64,000 nt of DNA from Kaistella antarctica (GTDB lineage Bacteria > Bacteroidota > Bacteroidia > Flavobacteriales > Weeksellaceae), in NCBI RefSeq assembly GCF_900109615.1, contig NZ_FOIX01000004.1:558001-622000 (forward strand). The letters are read 5' to 3'. Positions 49,623 to 57,975 of the stretch are shown one piece after another (the first letter of the stretch is position 1; each line of letters starts with the position of its first letter). The notes beneath the pieces are model-generated. The model did no database searches. It was given only the letters and a program-made list of their open reading frames with translations, and was not told the origin of the DNA. The position numbers and the translations under genes are program-made.

Positions 49623-51839
49623 CTATTTCGTTCTGGACTTAATTTCTTTATCTGCACTGTCGATATTACGGACTTTTTTCACTTTTTGATTTCCGAAATT
49701 ATACACAATTGAAAAATCGAAACCGCCTTTGTAAGGATTCTGATCTACATAATTATAATTCCCATTTTCCTGGTTATCCTGAATAAGGATGGTGTAAGTA
49801 TCCAGAACATCTTCCATGTTGAGCGAGAAAGTCCAGTTGTTCCATATTTTTTTGAGGGATAAATCTAAACTCATCAAGTTGGCAAGTTCGCCTAATTCCA
49901 TCTGTTGCTTATCCATATAAAAATAATTGACGCCCATAAACCAAGTTTTATTTTTATCGAGTTGGATGTTATTGTTGGTTTGAACTAAAAGACTGGTCGA
50001 TTTTTTATGATTTTCATATACCGGAAACATTTCACCCGTTAAAGGATCTTGGTTCAAACTTCCGTTATTAATATTTCGTTGAACACCGATGTTGAAATTC
50101 GAAGTTAAGTATCCTTTAAAAAAACTTTTCTGCATTCCGAGCATCGCATTCATCTGTTGGTTGTCTCCGAAATTGGTGCGAATATATCGAAGCTGATTTT
50201 TTCCATCAATCACGCCTTGCAACGGTACTTGTGTAATTTGATCTTTGACTAAACGGTGACTCAGAATTAAAAAGTAAGAACTTTTATACATATAAGTCAA
50301 CTCTTGTGAATACACTGACGAAGCTTTAACAAAAGGATTATTTTGGATATAATTAAATTCTGTCAGAATGTTTTTTATGGGATTCAATTCCCAAAAACTA
50401 GGCCGTTTCATTCTGCTCGAAAATGCATAGGAAAGATTATTTTGCTCATTAATTGCGTAGTTCATGCTGATATAAGGCAAGAATTTATCATAATCTCTTT
50501 TGATATTTCTAAGGTTAATATCCTGCGCGTTATCAGATTTCCCTTCGCTTTTGGTCAATTCATATCTCGTGCCCACTTTTCCTGAAAATTTTGGAGAGAA
50601 TAGTTTTTCAACGGTAAGGTAAGCACCAAAAATATTTTCGTCATACAAGAAATGATTCGGCTCATTTTCTTCAAGGTTTGTGATATAATGAAAGCTTTTA
50701 TATTTCGTATCGTTATCCGTTTTTGTATTGTTAAAGTTGCCACCGACTGATATCGTCAAGTCTTTTTTGAACTTCTGAATATAATCTGCAGTCGCTGAAA
50801 AGTTATCGATGAGTTGTGGTTGCTCCTGTGATATTTTCAAAATCTTACCGTAATCATTTCCGTTTTCGTCTGAAGCGATGGTAAAATTGTTTGAACTTTG
50901 AAATCTTCTGTATACCAATCCAGCGGCGTTCAAGTTTAGCTTACTTCCTAAAGAATCGGTCTTTAATTCATAATTTAAGTTGAGGGAATTATTATAGGAA
51001 CGCGCATCTTCTTTACTTCTGGTCCAGGTGTAATCGGTAAAATTATTAATTAGATCAGTGTTAGCATTAAACAAATTGACGGTAGAATTGTAACTTCTGT
51101 TGGCTCGAGAATTATAGGTTAAAGCCAAACTGTTTTTATCATTAAATTGGTAATCGATGTTCAGGTAACCGCCAATATTTTTATTCGGATCGGTCACTCT
51201 TCCTTCAGATTGATTGGTCGCCTGGCTGTTTCCATTTCTTAAAAGATAATATTGTTCTTCAATATTTTCGCTGATGTTGAAATTAGAATTTATTCCCAGT
51301 TTATCTTTGCGGTAATTTAAACTTAAACCAGCGCTGGAAGAATTATAGTAGCTCTGGCTATTATTCATTCTCATATTTCCATTCAAACCATTGGTCGCTT
51401 TCTTTTTCAGAATAATATTAATAATTCCGTCGGAAGATTCAACTTTATACTCGCTTCCCGGCATTGTGATCACTTCAATTCGCTGAATATTTTCAGCAGG
51501 CGTATTTTTTAAAAATATCACCAAAGATTCAGCGTCCATCTGAGTCACTCTTCCATCGATATAAATAATGGCGTTCGATTTTCCAGCAATTCTCAAAGTT
51601 TTATCGTCGGTCGTAGAAACCAGTGGAGTTTCTTTCAAAAGTCCGAAAGCCGTATTTCCTTTTGCGACTGGCGAAGCTGCCACATCATAAATAAAACGAT
51701 CTGCTTTTTTTTGAAAGACCTGTTTGGTCAACACCACTTCTTTAATATCTTGAGTTTTGGTGGAATCAGCTTTTGGTTTCTCTTGTGCAATGGCAGCAAA
51801 ACCAGTAAGAAGCGCGAGTGAAATAATTAGTTTTTTCAT
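49623..51839 (-). CDS. TonB-dependent receptor-like outer-membrane protein (OMP_b-brl_3 type)
   Basis: 738 residues. Signal peptide 1-18 (LIISLALLTGFAAIAQ), a short plug (about 65-150: LRIAGKSNAIIYIDGRVTQM, IQRIEVITMPGSEYKVESSDG, IINIILKKK) and a C-terminal barrel with many alternating strands. The usual carboxypeptidase-regulatory N-domain and TonB box are not evident, so it is a minimal receptor. Ends in the basic RNIDSADKEIKSRTK instead of an aromatic residue, which is atypical for a barrel. Ligand unknown. Upstream is a long leader with repeats. Confidence 0.83.
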   Translation of the reverse strand: MKKLIISLALLTGFAAIAQEKPKADSTKTQDIKEVVLTKQVFQKKADRFIYDVAASPVAKGNTAFGLLKETPLVSTTDDKTLRIAGKSNAIIYIDGRVTQMDAESLVIFLKNTPAENIQRIEVITMPGSEYKVESSDGIINIILKKKATNGLNGNMRMNNSQSYYNSSSAGLSLNYRKDKLGINSNFNISENIEEQYYLLRNGNSQATNQSEGRVTDPNKNIGGYLNIDYQFNDKNSLALTYNSRANRSYNSTVNLFNANTDLINNFTDYTWTRSKEDARSYNNSLNLNYELKTDSLGSKLNLNAAGLVYRRFQSSNNFTIASDENGNDYGKILKISQEQPQLIDNFSATADYIQKFKKDLTISVGGNFNNTKTDNDTKYKSFHYITNLEENEPNHFLYDENIFGAYLTVEKLFSPKFSGKVGTRYELTKSEGKSDNAQDINLRNIKRDYDKFLPYISMNYAINEQNNLSYAFSSRMKRPSFWELNPIKNILTEFNYIQNNPFVKASSVYSQELTYMYKSSYFLILSHRLVKDQITQVPLQGVIDGKNQLRYIRTNFGDNQQMNAMLGMQKSFFKGYLTSNFNIGVQRNINNGSLNQDPLTGEMFPVYENHKKSTSLLVQTNNNIQLDKNKTWFMGVNYFYMDKQQMELGELANLMSLDLSLKKIWNNWTFSLNMEDVLDTYTILIQDNQENGNYNYVDQNPYKGGFDFSIVYNFGNQKVKKVRNIDSADKEIKSRTK

Positions 51840-52174
51840 GGTTTGAGTTTTTAAAAAAGAAAAAGAAGGAAGCGCAGTTATTAGTTTTTAGTCGGTCAAT
51901 TAGTTTTAGTTTCTGGCACTCCCCTCTTTTCTTCGGTCATTAGTTTTAAGACATTAGTTTTATCTGACAAATATAAATAATAATTTTAGTAATATGCAAT
52001 ACAAAGTAGTGTATTATTTCCTATTAGACATTTAAAACGTTAGCAATCAGCACTAAAAATTTTAAATTGGTAATGTTATTTAGTTAAGAACAACTCAAAA
52101 TTTAGAAACATTACATTAGAAACAAAAAAAAGAGTAGAAATTTCTACTCTTTTTCTATTAAATTTTAGCCGGAA
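51840..52174 (-). promoter_or_regulatory. Repeat-bearing leader and promoter region of the receptor gene
   Basis: Contents of this 335-base gap: promoter TTG-N21-TATATTTG on the minus strand (51997-51999 and 51968-51975), then a predicted 5' leader of about 120 bases containing four copies of AAAACTAAT (plus-strand ATTAGTTTT at 51880, 51899, 51939 and 51953). Two copies sit in a longer repeat (CGGTCA(A)TTAGTTTTA) 40 bases apart. The remaining DNA up to 52126 is AT-rich with no other signal apart from the terminator at 52127-52154. Confidence 0.5.
52127..52154 (-). terminator. Terminator after the DUF3817 gene
   Basis: Perfect 28-base palindrome AAAAAGAGTAGAAA / TTTCTACTCTTTTT with extended T run on the minus strand. 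Confidence 0.75.
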
Positions 52175-52516
52175 CTATTCCTCCCGATCAAATCTTGCTA
52201 ATTTTTTATCGACCCAAATGGTAGCGAAGGGAAAGAAGCCCGCCAGCAATGCAAAGACCGTATCTTCATCATCCCATTTGTAAATTTTCTTCGCGTTAAA
52301 GAGCAATAATAAATAAAGCGTAAAAAACAATCCGTGAATATTACCAATGATAATTATATAGATTGTGGGCAAAAGCCCGTCTCGATCATATCGAATCCAT
52401 ACCATTGCACTGAAGAGAAATAACCAAGAAATTGCCTCAGCGAGACAAACCTGTTTAAACCATTTTTCAATTTGCTCCTGGCTATATTTTGCAAAAAAAT
52501 TTTCGATGAAATTCAT
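52175..52516 (-). CDS. DUF3817 membrane protein
   Basis: 113 residues with three membrane helices (about 20-43, 50-75, 83-103): VCLAEAISWLFLFSAM and the IIIIGNIHGLFFTLYLLLLF helix with its conserved GxxHG are typical of DUF3817. The family has no assigned role. ATG at 52516; sits alone. Confidence 0.8.
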   Translation of the reverse strand: MNFIENFFAKYSQEQIEKWFKQVCLAEAISWLFLFSAMVWIRYDRDGLLPTIYIIIIGNIHGLFFTLYLLLLFNAKKIYKWDDEDTVFALLAGFFPFATIWVDKKLARFDREE

Positions 52517-52593
52517 AGAGATTATTTAGTAAAACCTTTAAATAAAGTTAATTTGCAAATTTAAGGATTAAAAAATGGGATTAAAAATATTTG

Positions 52594-53178
52594 CTATTTA
52601 TAAAAATTACTTCCATCCAGATACTCAAAAACTTCCGGCGGCAACATCGGTCGCACGTTCTTTCCATCTTTAATCATATTCCGGATTTCCGTTGCAGAAA
52701 GTTCAATAATTGGTGCTTTTATAACGGAAACATTTTCATGTTGCAAATACTCATGGTCTATTTTACCTTCTTCGAAAATTCGTGGATAAACAATAATCTG
52801 ATGATTTTTAATTAAAGTTTCTGCGTTCTTCCATTTTGAAAGTCCATTCAAATTATCTTCGCCCATAATTAAAGCAAAAGAATAATCGGGATGCTTCTCG
52901 TGCAAATAAGTCAACGTATCAATGGTGTAACTCGGAATTGGCAACGAGAATTCCACATTTGAAGCACGCAGTTTAGGATAATTCTTTAGGGCAAGTTGTA
53001 CCATGTCCAAACGGTTATGATCTTTCAATAAAGATTTTTTATCTTTAAACGGATTTTGCGGACTCACCACAAACCACAGTTCATCCATATCCGTATTTTC
53101 GATGATATAATTTGCCAAAATTAAATGACCAATATGAATAGGATTAAAACTCCCGAAAAATAAACCAACTTTTTTCAT
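52594..53178 (-). CDS. nadD: Nicotinate-nucleotide adenylyltransferase
   Basis: 194 residues from the ATG at 53178, which puts the nucleotide-binding MKKVGLFFGSFNPIHIGHL at the N-terminus; an upstream in-frame start adds eight non-homologous residues. Adenylates nicotinate mononucleotide to deamido-NAD. GSFNPIHIGH is the (H/T)xGH active site, and ELSATEIRNMIKDG is the C-terminal ISxTxIR phosphate-binding motif. FALIMGEDNLNGLSKWKN supports NadD over other NTases. Follows pncB in the same pathway though far apart. Confidence 0.93.
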   Translation of the reverse strand: MKKVGLFFGSFNPIHIGHLILANYIIENTDMDELWFVVSPQNPFKDKKSLLKDHNRLDMVQLALKNYPKLRASNVEFSLPIPSYTIDTLTYLHEKHPDYSFALIMGEDNLNGLSKWKNAETLIKNHQIIVYPRIFEEGKIDHEYLQHENVSVIKAPIIELSATEIRNMIKDGKNVRPMLPPEVFEYLDGSNFYK

Positions 53179-53309
53179 AAAATAAAAACGTAAAATCCTC
53201 ACTAACCTGAATTAATAAAGGAAAAGAATTAATTTTATAAAGATAAAAAAATATTGCTCAACCAATACTAAACGCCGATTAATTCAGTTCAAACAGAGAA
53301 ACAATTTCA

Positions 53310-54914
53310 TTGAAAATCCTAATTAACATGCTGCTTCTTTTTTCCTGTGTTTTTTTTAAAGCACAAGTCAAAGAGTATTGGCTCATCGACGTTCAGACCA
53401 ACAAGAAAACACTGGCCAAAGATTCTGCTTCTGCCGTGAAATTCTTAGATTCATTAACTCAGAATTATTACTATTTCACTGATGTCAAAAAAGTAAGCAA
53501 AGAAGGCAATGCTACCGAAATCTTTTTTGATAAAGGAAAAAATTACAATCAAGCGCAAGTCCAATTTTCTGAGGAGATTGCACAAAACACCAAACTTCCA
53601 CCAGAACTTTTTACCAAGAATTTAGATTCTCTTAAAAAGTCAATCAGTGAAAAATATCGAAGTCAAGGCTTTGTCTTCAATCGCGTGAAGTCTCAATTTA
53701 AAGGAATGAGAAATGACATTCCACAAGTTGAAGTGTCAATCATCAAAAGCGATCAACGGAAAATCGACGGCCTTGTATTTAAAGGTTATGAAAAAGTTCC
53801 GAAACGTTTCGTAAAGAATTTAGAGAAAGAATATCTCGGCAAAAATTATCAAGAAAACACCCTGGCCCGATTAGGACAGTCATTGCAAAATCACCCGTTT
53901 ATTTTGTTAGAAAAACCGCCACAAACTTTATTTACTAAAGATTCGACCAGCATTTTTCTCTTCACTCAAAAGAAAAAATCAAATAGTTTTGATGGCGTCA
54001 TTGGTTTTGGAAACGACAAAACAGAAAAGTTCTCCTTCAACGGAAGTCTTAATTTAAATTTCCGAAATATGTTTAATGGGTTTGAAACCGTCAATATTTT
54101 TTGGCAAAGAAATCCCGACAAAGGCCAAACTTTCGATTTACAAACTGATATTCCGTATCTGTTTAAATCAAACATCGGTGGGAATTTTAAGGTTAACATT
54201 TTCCGGCAAGATTCTACTTACGCGAATGTGAAACTCACGCCAGCCTTTTACCTTCATTTAAAAAGCAATCAAAAAATCGGAATCCGCGGAACTTTTGAAA
54301 CATCCACCGTTCTCGATTCTTTATATGTCCAAGGCAAGGATTATGATAAAAAAGGAATTGGACTTTGGTACGAATACACAGAGCCCTCGGAGGTTGAATT
54401 GTTTTTGCACAAAACTAAATTGCGAGCTGAAGCAGATTATATTATCACCAATTATTCTGTGGAAAATGTAAAGGCCAGTCAAACCAATTATTTCCTCTCA
54501 GGAGAACGAAATTTCCAAATTAAAGGAAACAACTATCTAAACTTAAGAGCCGAAACAGCGCTCTTAAACTCGAAAAATACTTTTGCCATCAATGAACAAT
54601 TGCGTTTTGGTGGCTGGAATTCCTTGCGGGGTTTTAATGAAAACTCGCTATACGCAGATTTCTATTATTTCGGAACTGCCGAGTATCGCTACTTAGTTGG
54701 CAACCAAGCCTTCTTCGATGTTTTTGGTCAATACGGCGAACTGCACAATAAAAACTTAGGTTTAAAACCTAAATTCTATAGCTTCGGCGTGGGCTTCAAT
54801 TTTATTCTACCAATCGGCTTAATGAGTTTTCAAATCTCCAACGGCAACGAATTCGGCAATCCAATCAAGTTCGGCGACACCAAAATTCATTGGGGAATAT
54901 TGAGTCGGTTTTAA
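53310..54914 (+). CDS. Omp85-family outer-membrane protein (BamA/TamA-like, short)
   Basis: 534 residues, TTG start giving MKILINMLLLFSCVFFKAQ as signal; an internal ATG six codons on would still leave a signal, so the start is uncertain. Short N-domain with one or two POTRA-like modules (PPELFTKNLDSLKKSISEKY, DGLVFKGYEKVPKRFVKNL), then a barrel with EQLRFGGWNSLRGFNENSLY, matching the lid-lock region of Omp85 proteins, and a terminal strand ending SRF. Partner is unknown; not linked to tamB. Second Omp85 in the window. Confidence 0.82.
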   Translation: MKILINMLLLFSCVFFKAQVKEYWLIDVQTNKKTLAKDSASAVKFLDSLTQNYYYFTDVKKVSKEGNATEIFFDKGKNYNQAQVQFSEEIAQNTKLPPELFTKNLDSLKKSISEKYRSQGFVFNRVKSQFKGMRNDIPQVEVSIIKSDQRKIDGLVFKGYEKVPKRFVKNLEKEYLGKNYQENTLARLGQSLQNHPFILLEKPPQTLFTKDSTSIFLFTQKKKSNSFDGVIGFGNDKTEKFSFNGSLNLNFRNMFNGFETVNIFWQRNPDKGQTFDLQTDIPYLFKSNIGGNFKVNIFRQDSTYANVKLTPAFYLHLKSNQKIGIRGTFETSTVLDSLYVQGKDYDKKGIGLWYEYTEPSEVELFLHKTKLRAEADYIITNYSVENVKASQTNYFLSGERNFQIKGNNYLNLRAETALLNSKNTFAINEQLRFGGWNSLRGFNENSLYADFYYFGTAEYRYLVGNQAFFDVFGQYGELHNKNLGLKPKFYSFGVGFNFILPIGLMSFQISNGNEFGNPIKFGDTKIHWGILSRF

Positions 54915-54989
54915 AATTAATTCTCCTTTAATTAAGATGGTTTTTTCATTTATACGCTAAAATTTATAATAACTTTTTATCTTTAGCCT

Positions 54990-57419
54990 ATGATAAAATT
55001 TTTAGTTGCGGTATTTCTTTTAATCGCGCTGCAATTCTCCGCACAATCCGTTTCAAACAGTTCTTCAGAGATATATGATGATTTACTTCGGCTGCAAAAT
55101 AATACCACAGTTATGTATATTGCCGCCCATCCAGATGACGAAAACACCCGAATCATTTCCTGGCTCACACACGAAAAACATGTCGATGCAGTTTATTTAT
55201 CTTTAACCCGAGGCGACGGTGGCCAAAATTTAATCGGCACAGAAAAAGGAGAACTCTTAGGATTACTCCGCACCCAAGAACTTCTGGAAGCCAGAAAAGT
55301 CGACAAAGGAAGACAATGGTTTACCCGAGCTTTAGATTTTGGCTATTCTAAAACGTCCACCGAAACCTTGAAGTTCTGGGACAAACAGCAAATTTTAGCC
55401 GATGTCGTTTGGGCAATTCGCAAAAACAAACCCGAAATAATCATCACCCGTTTCGATCCAAATTCGAATGGAGAAACACACGGTCATCACACGGCCTCCG
55501 CAATATTGGCAATGGAAGCTTTTGATTTGGCCGCCGATCCAAAAGCATTTCCCGAGCAGTTGAAATATGTGAAAGTTTGGCAGCCCAAGCGACTATTTTA
55601 CAACACCAGCTGGTGGTTTTTTGGCAGCAAAGAAAACTTTGAAAAATCTGATAAGACCGGTTTATACTCTATTAATGTTGGTACCTATTTCCCAATTCTC
55701 GGAATTTCAAATAATGAAATCTCCTCAAAAAGCCGAAGCAAACATGCCTGTCAAGGTTTTGGGATGGCTTTGGAAAGAGGTTCCGATTTAGAATATCTTA
55801 AATTTCTGAAAGGAGACAAACCAAAAACCAACGATATTTTTGAAGGTATAAACCTATCCTCAGAAAAGGGACCTATTAAAACGCACCAAGAAAAATTGAT
55901 TGCCGACTATCAATTTAATAATCCACAGCTTTCCTTAAATACATTAGTAGAACTTTACGACTTACTCAAAAAGGAAAAAGCAGATGTATCAAAATTAAAT
56001 CAAGTAAAAGATTTGATTTTAAAAACCCAGGGAATTTATTTTGAATGGACTACGCAAAATGGCTTCGGAACTTTAAATCAAGAAATTAACACGCGACTTG
56101 AAATTACCAATAGAAGCAATAAAAACATCAACGTCGCGATTTTGGGAAGCGGCACAAAAGAAATCGCTGCCAACGATTCGTATAAAGCTACCGAGAAATT
56201 GAAGCTGGATGATGTACAATTATCCAATCCTTATTGGCTGCAGCAAACACCGAAAAACAATTTGCATGTCGTCAATAATCCAGCAGACATCGGCCAACCA
56301 GAAATTTTAAATCCTGTAAAAAAAGCTATTACCATTAACTTTGATTCTGCAAAAATTGATTTCGAGATTCCTTTAAAACAAAAAACAGTCGATCCTTCGA
56401 TTGGTGAACAGTACGAACCATTTTACACTGTTCCATCTTTCGTGGCAAATTTTGACCAGGAAAATTTTATTTTCAGCAACCATCCCAAACAAATAGCGGT
56501 TGAAGTGGAAAGTTTCGTTACCAATTCATCAGCAAAGGTTTCCTTAAAAGGCAGTAAAGACTGGAAAATCTCTCCACCACAAACAATTGAATTCAAAGAA
56601 ATTGGCGAGAAGAAAAAAGTTCTGTTTAAGGTAGAACCAATTTCAAGAAACGCCAATTCCTCCCTCGAAGCTATCCTAGAATCTCAGGGAAAAACCTACA
56701 CCCAATCTTTAAATGTGGTCGATTATCCACATATCGACAGACAAATCTGGCTGAAGACTGCGCAGGCAAAAATTCAAAATTTAGATTTGAAAATCCCAGC
56801 GGTCAAAATTGCCTACCTCAAAGGTTCTGGCGACGAAATCCCTTCCTCTCTCCGCGCCATCGGCTTGCAAGTGGATGAATTGGATTTAAAAAACTGGAAT
56901 CCCTCACTCCTAAAAAAATACGATGTTCTTATCTTAGGAATCAGACTTTTTAATACACAGCCTGAAATAACTTTGGTTAACAAAGACATTTGGAAATTCA
57001 TTGAAAATGGCGGTTTGGTTATCAATCAGTACAACACCAATCGAGGTTTACTCACCAATGAAATCGCGCCTTTCAACTTAAAACTGGGAGCCAATCGAAT
57101 TTCTGAAGAAGATGCAACCCTAAAATTCTTACTTCCAAATCACCCTGTATTTAATGCTCCCAATACCATCACCCAAAAAGATATGGACAATTGGGTTCAG
57201 GAAAGAGGCTTATATTTCGCCGACGATTGGGATCAAAATTTAATTCCACTTTTAGAAGGAAACGACACGGGAGAATCTCCGCAAAAAGGAATCTTACTCG
57301 CCGGAAATTACGGCAAAGGAACTTATGTTTACACCGGCTTATCCTTCTTCCGAGAATTACCCGCTGGAGTTCCAGGCGCCTATAAATTATTTATGAATAT
57401 CTTGGCGCTGCGGAAATAG
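54990..57419 (+). CDS. PIG-L family deacetylase with a long C-terminal extension
   Basis: 809 residues with a signal peptide (1-19, LVAVFLLIALQFSAQ). The N-terminal third is a PIG-L/LmbE zinc deacetylase: HPDDE at 47-51, RGDGGQN, and HGHH near 165 complete the metal site; it removes N-acetyl from sugar substrates. The rest is uncommon: a beta-rich region (about 280-600) and a Rossmann-like, glutamine-amidotransferase/ThuA-like domain (about 610-750: VKIAYLKGSGDEIPSSLRAI, YDVLILGIRLFNTQPE, FIENGGLVINQ) ending in YKLFMNILALRK. Secreted enzyme, substrate unknown. Its TAG stop is the first unit of a TAGTTGA tandem repeat. Confidence 0.87.
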   Translation: MIKFLVAVFLLIALQFSAQSVSNSSSEIYDDLLRLQNNTTVMYIAAHPDDENTRIISWLTHEKHVDAVYLSLTRGDGGQNLIGTEKGELLGLLRTQELLEARKVDKGRQWFTRALDFGYSKTSTETLKFWDKQQILADVVWAIRKNKPEIIITRFDPNSNGETHGHHTASAILAMEAFDLAADPKAFPEQLKYVKVWQPKRLFYNTSWWFFGSKENFEKSDKTGLYSINVGTYFPILGISNNEISSKSRSKHACQGFGMALERGSDLEYLKFLKGDKPKTNDIFEGINLSSEKGPIKTHQEKLIADYQFNNPQLSLNTLVELYDLLKKEKADVSKLNQVKDLILKTQGIYFEWTTQNGFGTLNQEINTRLEITNRSNKNINVAILGSGTKEIAANDSYKATEKLKLDDVQLSNPYWLQQTPKNNLHVVNNPADIGQPEILNPVKKAITINFDSAKIDFEIPLKQKTVDPSIGEQYEPFYTVPSFVANFDQENFIFSNHPKQIAVEVESFVTNSSAKVSLKGSKDWKISPPQTIEFKEIGEKKKVLFKVEPISRNANSSLEAILESQGKTYTQSLNVVDYPHIDRQIWLKTAQAKIQNLDLKIPAVKIAYLKGSGDEIPSSLRAIGLQVDELDLKNWNPSLLKKYDVLILGIRLFNTQPEITLVNKDIWKFIENGGLVINQYNTNRGLLTNEIAPFNLKLGANRISEEDATLKFLLPNHPVFNAPNTITQKDMDNWVQERGLYFADDWDQNLIPLLEGNDTGESPQKGILLAGNYGKGTYVYTGLSFFRELPAGVPGAYKLFMNILALRK

Positions 57420-57465
57420 TTGATAGTTGATAGTTGATAGTTGATAGTTGATAGTTGATAGTTGA
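57417..57465 (+). repeat. Tandem heptanucleotide repeat, seven units of TAGTTGA
   Basis: Seven perfect copies starting at the TAG stop of the deacetylase gene. The array contains stop codons in every frame. Its copy number is prone to slippage. Confidence 0.95.
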
Positions 57466-57867
57466 AAATACGATAGAGATTTTAAACTTTTGTTTTCAAC
57501 GGTTAGCAAAAATTACTTATCATACAGCTTGTCATTCCGTAGGAATCTCTACCGCAAAATTTTCAATAGATGAGATTCCTACGGAATGACAAAAACCTGG
57601 GTAAACAGCAAAAATCTACGCCCTCTCGTTCTCAAAACGAGAGAGCTCTTTTTAATTGGTGACTGAGCTTGTCGTGGTAGTTGAGCCTGTCGAAACTAAG
57701 CCACCAAGTAAAAAAGCGGGAGTAGAAGGCATAAATGAAAGTAAAGCGAATGCTTTAATTGAAATTTACGAACGTAGTTCTGGGCGCCCAAATAAAAAAC
57801 AAATTCATCATCCGTGAAAATCCGTGAAATCTGTGCGCCAAGAATTACAAATAAATGTGATAAAACA
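57466..57867. repeat. 402-base gene-free region packed with interspersed-type repeats
   Basis: In order: 57529-57592, an inverted repeat with 21-bp perfect arms (TTGTCATTCCGTAGGAATCTC and its complement) around a 22-base loop; 57623-57652, a hairpin (CTCTCGTT / AACGAGAG) with following T run; 57663-57695, two copies of TGAGCnTGTCG; 57805-57833, TCCGTGAAA-type direct repeats. Each of these I associate with dispersed noncoding repeats in Bacteroidota genomes. The open frame at 57659-57817 looks like a by-product of the repeats. No gene with a recognisable family is here. Confidence 0.6.
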
Positions 57868-57975
57868 ATGAATCAAGAAAAACCCACCAACTGGAAAAAA
57901 CTCTACATCGCGCTACTGCTCATTACAGCCGTGATGATTGTCGCCATGCTCCTCTTTCAAAACTATTATAAATGA
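57868..57975 (+). CDS. 35-residue single-helix membrane protein coupled to the symporter
   Basis: Sequence starts MNQEKPTNWKKLYIALLL and ends AMLLFQNYYK: a charged N-terminus, one membrane helix (about 11-31) and a short tail. Its TGA overlaps the ATG of the symporter gene (ATGA, 57972-57975), a classic coupled arrangement, and the reading frame has a clean start. Small accessory subunits are known for some Na+-coupled symporters and respiratory complexes, but I do not recognise this one. No other frame or RNA explains the conserved-looking overlap. Confidence 0.6.
   Translation: MNQEKPTNWKKLYIALLLITAVMIVAMLLFQNYYK

Noticed and set aside
57417..57465. CRISPR-like array
   Set aside because: Units are 7 bases and directly adjacent with no spacers; no cas gene is in the window. 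The same holds for the 21-bp units at 63633.
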